From Varroa destructor (taxonomy: Eukaryota; Arthropoda; Arachnida; Mesostigmata; Varroidae), in contig NW_019211455.1 in the NCBI RefSeq assembly GCF_002443255.2, positions 21,737,126-21,801,125 on the forward strand: 64,000 bases of DNA, written 5' to 3'. Every line of letters starts with the position of its first letter. Position 1 is the stretch's first letter. Of the stretch, positions 43,084 to 56,196 are shown piece by piece. Made by a program: the position numbers and the translations under genes. The notes beneath the pieces are model-generated. The model made no database searches. It saw only the letters and a program-made list of their open reading frames with translations, and was not told the origin of the DNA.

Positions 43084-43628
43084 ACGCGTGCTTTCCGTCG
43101 ATGTATATAGGCCGTCCTGAAAATTGCACATGGTTGAGCTTTTGCCTCCGGTGGTAGTTTTTGGCGCTACCACACTTCAAGCCTTACTCCGTAGACGTTT
43201 TTCTGCGGGCCATGTAAGGCCTTTTACATCTGGCGCGAGCCTAGCTCCCTGCTCAACCGTTGCCTGAATCTGACAGAGAATATCGCGAATTGGCTCGAGC
43301 CAGCGTGTGCGACATACGGCGCCGCTTGTTCTTTAGTACATGTCTAATCTTTCTGGAATTATGGTGTACATACATATACAAATACCTCGCGGACAGCCCT
43401 AGAGGAATGGGTCATTTTGACCAATCGTTGTAGCAAGCCGATGGTGATTGACAGGCGCTATCACCAACACCTAGAGAAGATGCGCGATCGCGGCTTACGC
43501 TGATCTGCATTATAGACAGATATAAGCAACCACACAAAGTCAACGGTGGCTGATGGCGGTACGAATATGAAGTAGTTGTGGCACTTGGGATTTCAGTGGA
43601 TACTTGATTACCCTCCCATTTTCGCTTG

Positions 43629-43642
43629 CCCCCCCCCCCCCC
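43629..43642. repeat. Poly-C run
   Basis: Fourteen consecutive C in otherwise mixed sequence; length may be misassembled. Confidence 0.9.
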
Positions 43643-46600
43643 TCAAAACACTAAAAGACAGAATTGCATGGGCGTGATCAATAGGGAGCGACGGTGCGCG
43701 TTAACGTGCATTAATATTGGGCGTATGGTGAAGGTAAATTTCTTATTTCGTAGCTAGCTGATGAATAGACTCTGATGTGGACCACGGGTCTGAGTTAGCA
43801 GTCTGCCAGTACTTCTCAGGGATTGAAAGCCGTTGGGATGGGTCCCGAAGCAATCACATTTATGAGTGATCACGGGACGACTATTGAGCTGACGCTGATA
43901 AAGCTTCGAGGACGAGCGCCGAGCTAACTTTGATGATTCTATTTTGGACTAACTAAGGGAAGTTCACGATGTTTGCTCATATTGAAATATGGATAGAAGG
44001 CGGAAACACTATCTTCTAAAAATACCCGTGCAGCGACTATTGGTTGTCGCGAAGGCTTTGCCTAAACTTTGCAGACATACAGACAAATTTAGGATATCGG
44101 TCGGGTTCAATAGCAAACCAGTACTGCACAATAACTCTCCTTCCAAGCATAATTCCTTGAAATTCTCAGAGACGGCGATAAACTTCAATCAGACACCCGT
44201 AATAAAGTCGTTTTTCTTCGCGGAGGTGTTATCAAGCGCCAGTTTTGAAAATGGAGGCTTCGAGGAAGCGCTTAGAAAACCAGTTATTATTATTATTAGT
44301 AGTAAGAAAACCCCGTAAAAGCAAAGCAAAAAGAAAAAAGACGGAACAATTATTTTAAATACTGAAGAAAGAGCTACTCACTTAGGCGTAGAAGATTTTG
44401 AGACGAGAAAAGAAAAAAATTAGTTATATTTCTTAGAGTCATAATCAGTCCGTCTATGCGTGGCAAGACGAAACAGCAACGAAATGGGCCACTTTCAACA
44501 GAAAATTTCGAAGAAGCCCCGAAAGGTTTTGCGATGGTAATATTGCTAATGATAGCGGCGTTCGATGATAAGAAACGACGAGATGGTGACAATTTTTAGA
44601 TTTACTGTGGGTAAATGTAGAAGAAAGAAGAACAGGCCAAAACATACGCTATTGAACCTTAGCCAGGACTACTTTAGGGCTATCAACTGCCATTAGAAAG
44701 GAACGACTGAAATAATATGAGAGCGGTAAACACTGATGTGTACGCTAATCACAGTCGGTTGTTTATTTCCGCTGCAAATGACTGCAGACTGTTCCCTCGA
44801 TCGAAAAGATGGCTATCAGAATGCCAGTAGGGGAGCCGCCATAGAAGGATGCATCAATATACTTTCTATTGTACACACAGATGTCTGCCCAAAACAAGGC
44901 GGCCCGTCTGCTGCGTACGTTCAGATAGATGCTTTGTGGAGCCATTGGTATAATTGTATCTGACGAGCTGTTTGGAATGACACAATATAAAAGGATCATT
45001 GATTGAGAATTTCATTCCAGCATTCGGCTACTCACATATTAAGTTGCTTCTGACCAGAGCTCTGTGTTGATGCAGTGGAGCCTATGAAAAATGCTGAACA
45101 CAGCCTTGAACTGATGTCTAAGCTATACGCTCGAGTACTTTCTGCCAAAAAGGAGCTACTTCATCTAGCTATAACGAAACAAGATCGAGCTTATCGGTAA
45201 CGAAAACATACCTCCAAAATTTCATTGAGTGGTGACAGGCAATGCTAGAGGCCATTTGTGGCTGGCCATCAATCGGCTGTTTTCTACGAACCGGTTCGCC
45301 ATAGAAATGACGGTGCTGCTAATCAAAACTTTCAACCCATAGCATTTCAACGAATGGTAAAGCTTGTTCTAGTAAATTAACTTACGCACGTCTTAAAATG
45401 TTTCTGGAATACATAAGCACAACATCCGTCTCTAGTGATTGTCGAGATGGGTCTATTGGCGAGCATCGTGCACACGGCGTATAGATCAAATGAAAATTAT
45501 AGCCAGCTAAAATTTTTCCCCATTATGATCTACTACATAGATGGGCTTTTGTTACGAGTGTCATTGCCAAGAGATTGCTAACTGTACACCGTTGCTGCCG
45601 TGAGAGCCGTTGCATTAAACATCCTGAGCGAATTTTCTATCGTTGCTTACCTATTGCAGCAGTCGAGCGACTCAACTGGGTTAGCCGGACGCGCTATAGA
45701 ACCTCATATTGCTGTAAATAATTTACGGAAAGGGGTGACGCCGAGCTAGTCCTTCTGGTCCGTGATATTGTGCATCGACCTGTGCTACCTGAACGTTTCT
45801 GCTGTGGGCAGTATTTCAGACTTAGCTACACACAGTTGAATGAGCAGCAAAGTGGTCTTCTTGGTTCCTATCATCATAATGACGCCAACGTAGCGTCGTA
45901 ACGACTCGCGTATATTTCACCACCCCGAAAGCTTGGCCTAAATGGAGTGGTCCGCGTGAGGCACCTTTGTTTAGTTTGTCGCAGATCCTCATTTATGCAC
46001 CGTCGAGAGTCGCGATTAGTTAGATCTAAATACGACTCCCGACAGCTAAGGAGTGCTGAATATACAACACGCATAACATTTTAGGAGTGATTCGACTAAC
46101 AGAGCGACAATGTTGCCCTGTACCCAGTAAACTTGTTATGATCAAACGAAGTCTTAGGTCGTATCGTCACTATATTCTGTAAACATTGTACGTTTTCTAA
46201 TATCAGCGACAAGTTTCTCGTGCGCGGCTTGTTGTTCTTCATTACATTCTCTCACTTACATATATCGTTTGATTTTTTACGAGCGTCTAAAGTAACGCTT
46301 ATCACCGTGCAAGACACTCGCTGTCGGCTTTTTCTAGTGATTTGCTCGTAGAACACCGGTAGTGGCCTGTTGACTCCATCATGACACGTAAACCCGTCTC
46401 GCCGGCAAAAAAACGCCGGGGAAGAATGCATCTACGCAGCCATTCGTATTTATTACATGTCTAGGAGGGCAAATGGGGCGTCTATCTATTTTTGAATGTG
46501 TGATTGTCTCTATATAATCGTGGACGAGACCTACCTTGTTTTTGCTATCAAACGACGACAATAGAACGCAGCCGACAAGCAGCCACGTAACAAGCAGGCT

Positions 46601-49600
46601 GATTTGTGCATTTGGCGAGAATGTGCATATACGTTTTTAATGTTCTTTGCCGAACGGGTTTTTCCCCCAGAACATATTATAATATCAGTTACAATAGTTG
46701 TGATCGTAGTGGGGCGGTGGCAACCTGACCAGACTAAGGGCATAGCAGAAGGAACGTTTTAGCGGAAAAAAACATCGAGGCGATCGGCGCACGCAGCAGC
46801 ACGTTTGGAGCGACAGCACATGTCTGCCTGCTCGTCGATGGCCTCTTTCTATTGCTATGTCAATGCTGTATCTTTGTTTTCTTCTTACATGTGTTTTATT
46901 AAAACAACCAACGAGGGAATTTTTACAATTTTCTCCGAGAAGGTCGAAAAAGGCTTCAACGGATATACTACAACCGGGTGTAAGGAGAGAAGACTCGTTT
47001 TTTGTCAGTGACCGATCTACTTGGATCTAGCTGCACACGGAAATCAACGTTTAAAGTTTCATATATAGGTGTTACACACACTTCTCCCTAATTCAACCAT
47101 AGCCTACTGCTAGTGAGAAAAAGTATTCAGCCGGCTTCCTAAAGGCATTTGTCACCATCTGAAGAAGCAGGCACCGCCGACGGATGTCTGTACCCAAGAC
47201 ACATGAAGGTTTCGGGATTCGCTGCCATCAAAATTACGATTTTCAACGACCAAACTGAACTAACTTTACTGGATCCATGGCTTCATTAACGCCGAAGTCG
47301 CCAACTGCCCCACTGTCGTCCGAGAGTAACTGTAAGTGTCAATTCACAGAAGATGCATAACGTTAGTTGGTTAATACCCGTTAAAGGCTGCACTATTTTG
47401 CATTGCAATAGTCGCACGGCAAGGAGCGACATGCGCGTTTTTTCGAATGACTTCATGGCTGAACACACTTCGTAGCCGGCGTCAGCAGTGGAAGGCCGAT
47501 ATTCAGATTCTAAACAGGTCGTTCCAGCTGTGATAATACTATTTTATGAGGTTAGAATTTTGCTGCAATAGCATATATTGCTATTGTTGTTAAGTGTCTT
47601 GGCCTTTCTATCCGCGTTCCCGCCCGCCAGCCCGAAGTTACCAATAGTGCAGTGGCTGACGATCAGCCACGTACACTTTGCTCTTGAAAAGATCCATTCT
47701 TTTTCCTAGTATCACGTTTTTTGTTTGCTCCACACAGGTTTATGCATCTTTGTTTGCGTCGGCACGTCATTTGTAGGCCCATATAATTCTCGTATTAGAT
47801 ACGTGCCTCATGCGTGCCTATCTCGAAGTTCCTCAACTATTCCCAACGTGTCACTCTCATCAAAACGACAAAGACATTCTGATTTTTCATTAAAGTTTTC
47901 ATCATAAATTTAACTAAATTTCGAAAATGATCGAACAAGAAAAGTGGTTTTCGTGCGTTCCAGTAGGACGGCTTCACTCCATTTCTCTGTTAGACCTGAA
48001 CTTTCTCCGCTTTGGGCTTTCTTTTTGATTATTATTTCATACTGTAGATCTGTTAATGCTGTAGGAGTTAATAAACCTTAAATTCCCAAGCTACGGAACT
48101 AAGTCATGCTCTAACTAATATACTTAATTTGATATGGATACCTGTGCAATACCTTTCTGCATGATACGATAAATAGAGTAACAGGCCAATACAACATAAA
48201 TGACATATCGTGGTATCTGTGAACGCTCGACTATAACTTGATACTTTACTTTATGTCAATATTACTTCTTTTTGTCTCATTCTTTTGTTAATAGTTTTAT
48301 GCGTCTTGCGTTATATTATTAATACTGAGCCGTTGACAATATGAAGTGGTATAAAATTCACATTCATAAATGAAGATGTATCTATGTGTAATTGACGAAA
48401 CTCGAGGCAGCTCGTATACTTCGTATGGGGCAATATGACACGCCATTTTATAGATATATAGGCCCTAAAATTGTACGTCTGTAGTTATTTTACTCTTGTC
48501 TTCATAGACGAGATCATTTCGATTTGACTCCGTCTCATCACCGTGCGGCATATCCGTTTACTATCGGCCATCTTCTAGCATTTTGTATTGACTTGTCGCA
48601 GAGGGTTAAACTTAAGTGCCCAATAGTGCGATAATAGAATGTATATTGTCGTATTTACGCGTCTGCAATGACGGGAAGAAGTCTTCCTGCGAGTCCTCTT
48701 AAGGAGATGGAACGGTTCCCTCTTCTTGGTCGCTGTCGTCAGCCAAATCTTTTACCCATTTTTGATTGATTTTATCGGAGCATATTATACGACATAGAAA
48801 TAGTGGATGACGAGTAGAATATTTCATACGAGACTATACTTAACGACGGTTTTCACGTGTCGAGCCTGTGGATGTGACACTTTTTTTGCCCCAACTGCAG
48901 TAATAGCAGCCGACCTACGCACCACACTGCTCAAGCAGATAACACTTGTAATCAGCAAAGATTAAAGGGACGCAGGATATCGTCATTTTAACACTGGAAA
49001 ACATAATCTCCTCAGTTGTCAACATGCATATATATATCGACATGATTACCGTTACTATATATAAAACAATACATAACAGATAATATTGTGATTGACACTG
49101 TCGTCTTCGTCGGGATTCGTCAAAATATACAGCCACTGTTACTGTGACGACCCATTCCGTGCTGTCTGCCATTTTGGCACTTGTGCTCCACACAGATCCG
49201 AATCTCTTCTGTTGACAGTTCACGCGTCGTACCACATTTATGAAACAACGTACTTCAACGTTGAGCGTCGAAAGACATGCTTTATTTTTCCTCATGCATG
49301 CGCTTTCATAGTGGTAGCTCGTGTAAAACAACGACGGGTTTCGAATACGTAAGTACTATTAGCTCGAAATCGATACTGATACCTTGTCAGGGTCGCCACG
49401 TGCCGATGCTAAGTCATTTCGAATTTTTGCGGTTATTTTCTCGTTGTTATCTGCTGCATCTGTACGGTTAATTTCCGACAGTGAGGAAATTGGTGACACG
49501 ACGCGCTCTAGGCCTCCTCCGATTCGATGCACCCCTCAACGCCTCAACTTCACCCGGTAATGTTTCGCATACAACGAACGCACCAGCAGAAACTGACCTA

Positions 49601-52600
49601 ACAGGTTTCTCTGTTCTGCTTATGGCATTTGTGTGCGCTAGCCTCTTAACGAACGAAGCGAAACGCCGCGCGACTGCAGATTCACACCTCACGAGCGACT
49701 AACTTGTTAAGCTTAACCGAGATAGAGTAAGGTGCGTTGGGTGGCGTGAAAAGTAGGCTTAAATTAATTTATCATTGAAATCAATACCTGCTCCGCAAGG
49801 CATCGTCAAAAATATTATCGAGGTATTTTCAGTACCTTTGAGGATCATACCACTAAAACGCTAACGTCACTTTATGGAGCGCATAGTTTACTTGGTCGTA
49901 AATTGCTGCTGGTAGGTACCGACTTCAAGGGGACAAACTTAAAAACATCTCACGGGAAAGCAATAGGGGAAATATGGTTGTAAACAGTGTTTAGGTCAGC
50001 CGAGGCTGTTAAGTGTTTATATTACCACACACCATAGAAATTGGAGGTTAGCATCTCATCTGAGAATTGTCATTCCTCTTGTTATCATGTCTTCCAATTA
50101 CCGATTAGAAGAAGCTGACATTATTGATGAAGGAGTGACGACAATTTGTTATCATTTTTTTTTTATCATATTTTAATTAACGTTTTTGAACCGCTAGTTG
50201 CTACAGAAACAAATTTTCATATGAAACATAATTTGTTACATTATGACAAAGACTATCATAACATAACTTACAGGTATGTGATAACTTTATTGGGAACATC
50301 TACATGCAGTCGGTTCGTCCCACTCGTAATTGGAAAGCCAAAGGACAAGTTAACTGAATACAAAGGAACGTGTGATATTATTCCGACACAATGTATAATA
50401 TATACATGCATATATACATGGACATGTATATATACGTACGTAGGGGCCTCTGTACAAAGTAAGGTCTTTGCGTCTCATTACTTTCGTTGTTTTTACCCAT
50501 TCTGTTTTGTTTTCGCTATTACGCACACGACGACGCGAAAAAGCTTAACTCTCGATTACATGCATTGACGTGCACACATCTGTCGCATGCCGCGATAAGC
50601 CGAGACGACATACGAACACTCGCATCGTAGCGCGCAGAGCACTGCGTGCTACTGGTGATGGGAATGACTCGTCGCTCTTCCGTGGGAACAACGTCATTAT
50701 GATGGGACATTTAGACTGTGCTCGTATGTTTCGTTTATGTCCTCTTAAATTCGCGTTAACAGCGGTGCAGAATAAAGAATTGTCGAAGAAACAGAACTCG
50801 ACTGAAAATTGGGATTTGATCGCTGGTCGCTTGATAGGTATAATTGTCCTATTATATTGCAACTATTTCTAAGTCAGTCCGTGATATATGGAGCTCAGTG
50901 GATAATAAACAGATAACAAAACGCGGGTGCGAACGACGAGGCTAGGGAAGAGCGGAATATATTGCTCCTCGTACTTGCCAAACGTTTATGACGGATTTTG
51001 CTTAATAACAAAACTAAAAAGCGATAATTGGTCATAGAAAAAAATAGTGCTTGCTGCTAGTTGTAAAATAAGAGTTGAAATTAAACGTGTATCATCTGGT
51101 GATTTTATCTAAGTTGACACCTGAGATTTTCGTATACTTAATTCCATGGTTTTCTAAAAAAAAAAATTCCACTCACAGCAGCCTTTCAATAACATCACTC
51201 GTATTATATCGTTTGTACGCAACGTCCAGATGACCATAGAACATGCATCTGCACGTTCTGGACTTGTATGTTTTCGCGTCGTTCCTTACCCCTTATTTGC
51301 TTATAGCATTTACCCAATAAGCCGCAATACCGAATCTGAATTACGTATGGAAAAAAAACCTCGATGATCTCTTTTGCTAAGTGGTGTATATTTTAGCTTA
51401 TACGGAATTAGATAACGAGTCCATAGGTTGTTTTGCGCTAGCATGTTGTTTGGGTCTAGCAAGGGAGACAAAGTTTCGTGCTTTACCTAGGTAGACAAAC
51501 AGAAACCCGTGAAATAAATGCCACAAGAACAGAATTGAACAGGCGTATGTTAAGGCAAACAATTACAATAAACAGTACGAGCCGCAGCGCAACACTTCGT
51601 ATGATGCTTAAATTATAACATTTCGTAAGGAACAGAGCAAAGATGTTATCTGTTCGACAGTGCCACCTTTGAAAAATCCCTGCCACAGATTTGCACGTTA
51701 GCCGTACCCGGAATAATACACCTGTCACTGTTTGGATGTGTCGCGCTCGATGTGAACCCGTGGCCGACTTAGATGCGTCAGAACGTTTAAATGCGCCTCA
51801 AGGTACCAAATGTCCAAAAGGTACCAAAGGCTACAATGGGCAAAAGTTGACCGCCATTTCTTTTATTACAATTTCATTCATACAGTAACTACAGATATCA
51901 GCTTCATATTATCAGGTATGGTTTCGCGTATTCCACTTTTGCAGTGTGTCATCGAAAGTTTCTTGTATTGAATGCTGGGCCGCTGTTTCGATTAAGTTAA
52001 GGAAGTTCCTTTTTTTTTTTTGAGTCGGTATCTTAATTACGACTCGAGTTGCTTGCGCTTATTGTTATGGCTTTTCATCACCTCGTTAATAATAAGATCC
52101 GCTCTTGTTATCGTTCATTGTACAGTGTATTACAAATCACGGGGTTCCAGTTTATTATAATTCTGAACCATACCTGTGACTGTTTACACAACGTTTAGCA
52201 CTTTGGTTTTGTCTACTTTCTTCACGATTGGCTCGCTTTGGGCCGTCATATTCCGTTTTTACTAAGTAAATTCATTGAAGTGGCAATTTTAGTACATTTT
52301 CCATCAACATCGTCTCGGTTCGCAGCCATCTGCGGTAACAGCTGAACGCCAATGAACAACAAATGGGCGTCGTTTTTTAGTTGGTTTTCTATTTCGTATG
52401 AAATAAAGTGACGCGCCATCTTTCCTCCGCTGTTGGTGTGCGCTACATCGTAAAAATACGAAATAAGATACACAACGGAAGATGTGTTAATGTGCTATGA
52501 AGACAATGACCGCAGCGAGGGCAGTCCTATTTTTATTTTCTCGTTGGGGTTGTATATATTTTTCTAAAGATTAAAGCTGAACCGTAACTAAAGTTGCGGA

Positions 52601-55600
52601 TTCCCTTGTTTATATGGCTGTTGATAGGCCTGTTGCTTTGCGAGTACTTGTCCGTTAATTTTGTTCAATTATTGTTCGCTGGCAGCATGCAACGTACTGT
52701 CCTGCACGACGCTAGTAAACTGTGGCAGGTCTGCGACGTGCACGAACAGCGGCAGTAAATGGCCACCGCAGGCTATAGGAAGGTTTCTTTGTTTCATTTC
52801 TTTCCGTTGTATTCCATTCATTCGGCCGCAACTGTTACTAAGAAAACTTAGAAAGGGGAACGTGGAGAAGCTGAAGATTAAATAGGCCCAAAAAGTAAAG
52901 CGGCCATAATCATACGTACATGTAAGGACATGTCGACAGCTACAGTTCGTAGAATGTGTCGCTTTGCTCAACTCTTGTGCCTATACGATAAAGAAAAGCT
53001 TTTCTTGCGCAATCGACTTGTAGTCATACTTGTCCTTAGAGGCTATACGTAGTAATACAACGTCTAGTTGTTCAGCCACTGACGATTGCCTCTTCTGTGG
53101 CATCGGCTACGAAAGTGTAACCGCGCGTCAATAGCACTACTATCACTGCGGTAGCTATGACGCTTCCAAATACGCATCTCTTTCGAAGCGTTTCTTGGGA
53201 TGTGATCCCAGACAGTACTGCTATTGTTATTTTCACATTGGGTTCTCTTCTTCTTGGCTGAATTTTTTAGGGCAAGCAAAATGGTGAGAAGCCTCGTCAT
53301 TGTTGCTGGCTGTTCGGATGTCGTCGTATCAATGTTGGTAATACAATTAGTTTTGCCAGATTTCTGGCCGGCGGTGTTCCGCTGCGTAGATCGATAACAA
53401 GAGCAGCAATGTTAGAACGGGTAGCCTGAACCGATCATGGAGCGCTTTGCAAAACTCGGGGTGAATAAAGCAAAATAAATACCCCAAGACATTCTTAAGC
53501 CGAATTAGATTCGGGGGTTACGACTAAGAGTTTAGTGGCTTTTATTGTGTGCACTTACCTTACTCTCGATAGCAGTAAATCGACGCCTTGTTCACTAGAA
53601 GCATCGTTACCGACAGTGGGACGCGGGAACGGGTAACAGCACCGACATCATGAAGTGCCGATGTCCAACCGTAAGGGCAGTTTCTTGTGTTTGACAGTAT
53701 GTACTTACTATTATATAAAACTGTACGGTGAAGAATGTCTTACGAAGGCACACACATAGAAAAGAGTTCAGAGTAGCTACGATTATCTACAGATCGCTTT
53801 AAGTCACTCCATCTGACGGAACCGACAAATTACGAACTTACACGAGAAAACTCATTCGTAACCTGTTCAGCTAGTGAAGTAGATTCACCGCTGCTTAACG
53901 AGATTTATCTGACGATGAAATAATTACTGCATTGCATTATTAGGAGAAGATCCGGAGATTTGTTTCTTGGCTTGTCTCTCCCACTACCGAAAACAGAAGC
54001 TTACGTAGAGATGGACAGGTAACAGCTATTACGGGACTATTCAAATCTCCATTAATAGGCAACAACAGAAACAGGTGTAGCACGTGCTAACAGCGACAGT
54101 AACCACAATAAAAACAAGATGACGTGAAGATTGCATCACGCGCAGAATATAAATAGCAGCACTGCCGAACATCGGCGTTTTGCCGTATGACGACGGATAA
54201 CGGGATGCTGTTTATGATGGGTAAGGGCAGAAGACATATAAAATTATTTGTTATGTTGCTGCCACTGATCTGCCCGGAACAGCTGTTCGATCGACCCTGC
54301 TGTTGGAAGAGTCGGCTGATTTAACGAGTCAATTTGAAAAACTAGATTCTAGTTAGCCATATATCCGATTTTATAATAGTATCGGGTGAAGCCAGCATTG
54401 TCGTGACCCGTTTTTGGCAATAACTTCCCAAAAAGGATGAAACAGAAGTTGACCGACATATCTATAAACCCATTGTTTCCTATAATGAATCACTTACGCG
54501 ACCACTGGGTTGGTCACTTGTCGTCAAATTGGGTTTCTGGGATACTGGGCACGTGCAGACTAGGTAAGCTAGACACAAAAAATGCATGCTCTATATATAC
54601 GGTATGACAGTATATAAATTATCATTATTACCGAAAATCAACTATTTACAGCCACTGTCTATCGGCGTTTCCAGTTCCGCGGTAGTTTTTGGTTGAATTC
54701 AATTCCTTGATCGAACGCAAAAAATAACCATGGTCGTACCAGCTGTAGCTGATATTCTCTTGTCGTACGCAAAGCACGGAGAAGTGGAAAAAATCGCATA
54801 AACACCTAAAATCCACCAAGTTTCCTTCGCCGGCGCCCGGTTAAGCCTCGCCGCGTCCTAACGAGGCAGCGCAACGGACCCTTATCTCATCAGTGTCAAT
54901 AGCCTATACACTAGTTTGCCTTTATTGACGAGAGAAACAATATTATTGGCACTAGTAATCGGTGTTAGTTTCTTGAATAGCCTCGTTTTGTTAGATATTG
55001 CGTACTTTATTTTTACTAGCGCCAAAGTATTATATTTGATAGTTTTTTTCCCTTTCGAAAGCTGCTTCAACAGACGACTCTATACGAAGACGTAAATATT
55101 TCTTAGGAAAATCAGTGAGCAAATCAGTTGGCTGTAAGCCACGCTTGGCTGTTGTACTTTTGTGGATGTGACTACTGCCGTTTCTTTCAGCATTACGGTA
55201 GACGGGCACTACGAAAACGCGGAAAAACACCAGATTTATTTGGTGGTCCCTTGTTAAAAACACTCTGCCATTGCAACTAGAACTATTTAGGCTGGTCATC
55301 CAATGTAGTGCTAGCAAAAGTGATAATACGATTAATTCGAATGGTGCGCTGTTTAACTGTAGGAGTTCTTTGAGGGTTTCATTAGCTGAGACCGTAATAC
55401 TTGAACGTGAGTACTTACGTGAGATTTTTCATCACTAAAAATCAGAAGAAAGGCGTTCGGGCGCCTCAAATGCTCGTTGTAGCTGTTAACCTATAGTCGC
55501 TTGATTGATGCGAACGCTGAATTTCTTTTCAGCTTGATGCATACTGCCCATATTACTGTCTTCGGAAAAATTCGTTTAAATAAATTATGATTTAACCTAA

Positions 55601-55734
55601 AAAAATAATAGATATATAATGAATCGGTTTTGCTTTCCTATTGTCTGTGCCCCACACACGCCTTCATATTGTACACAACAACGGCTAAAAGTTATTACTG
55701 TTACAATGCCATTAAGAAACGCTCGAATCGAAAA

Positions 55735-55834
55735 NNNNNNNNNNNNNNNNNNNNNNNNNNNNNNNNNNNNNNNNNNNNNNNNNNNNNNNNNNNNNNNNNN
55801 NNNNNNNNNNNNNNNNNNNNNNNNNNNNNNNNNN
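55735..55834. other. Assembly gap (100 N)
   Basis: Exactly 100 unknown bases, the conventional size for a gap of unknown length. The right side starts directly with a TATATA/TATG microsatellite, which probably caused the break. The true length is not known, and an exon could be hidden here. Confidence 0.98.
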
Positions 55835-56010
55835 TATATATATATGTATGTATGTGTACATCTGCAAGCTGAAGATAGGCAAATTGTAAAAATAAATAAA
55901 TAATGGGCCAAAATTTGTTCACGTTCAAATACCAATCGATAATACACGGATATATTCTGATAGTGAACGTATTCTGTGTCTCGTGCTGCCGTTGCTGTTG
56001 CTGTTTTCAG

Positions 56011-56196
56011 ACGATTCAGCTCCGCGAATTACACATGGACCGCTGTCAGGCGTCGTATCGAAAGGAGGACATGGAATTTTGACCTGTCGGACATCGGGAG
56101 TCCCTCCTGCGCAGGTGCGATGGCTAAAGAATGGCCAGTTTGTGTCGAATTTCAGCTATACATTTGCCTTTAAGATCACCGGCGCAACAGACCACG
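56011..56196 (+). CDS. Internal exon encoding most of an Ig domain, Sidekick-like cell-adhesion protein (partial gene)
   Basis: The exon lies between a CTGTTTTCAG acceptor and a GTAAGT donor, is 186 bp long and is in phase 1 at both ends, as is classical for Ig-module exons. The 62 codons start DSAPRITHGPLSGVVSKGG, then ILTCRTSG (first Ig cysteine), VRWLKNGQ (the Ig core Trp) and NFSYTFAFKITGATDHG. They stop just before where the Tyr-X-Cys of the second cysteine must come, so the next exon supplies the rest; I find no matching exon up to 64000. The spacing and the FS-x-x-(Y/F)-x-(Y/F)-x-IT block resemble the first Ig domain of Sidekick, a homophilic synaptic and tricellular-junction adhesion protein. 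The PRI...VSKG start also recalls Robo Ig1, and Dscam-type proteins remain possible. The Ig call is firm, the family call moderate. Confidence 0.75.

Larger units (their letters stand above)
14681..56010. other. Long stretch without recognised exons, probably a first intron of about 41 kb
   Basis: Open frames up to about 165 codons occur on both strands, as expected by chance in DNA of this composition over this length, and none matches a family I know. Several of the longest have no ATG near their start. Visible items are microsatellites, homopolymer runs, two long hairpins (21700-21746, 24675-24716), a GC-rich patch at about 27170-27350, a few exon-like segments with good acceptors but unknown products (17209 onward, 45076-45196), and the scaffold gap. 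No transposon with terminal repeats or a reverse transcriptase or transposase motif was found. Confidence 0.45.

Noticed and set aside
47652..47670. Small perfect hairpin GTGGCTGA / TCAGCCAC
   Set aside because: Eight-bp arms with a 3-base loop are expected by chance in a window this long.
51770..51840. Collagen-like Gly-X-Y run (QGTKCPKGTKGYNGQK)
   Set aside because: Only a few units, produced by a duplicated aaggtaccaaa; no extended collagen repeat.
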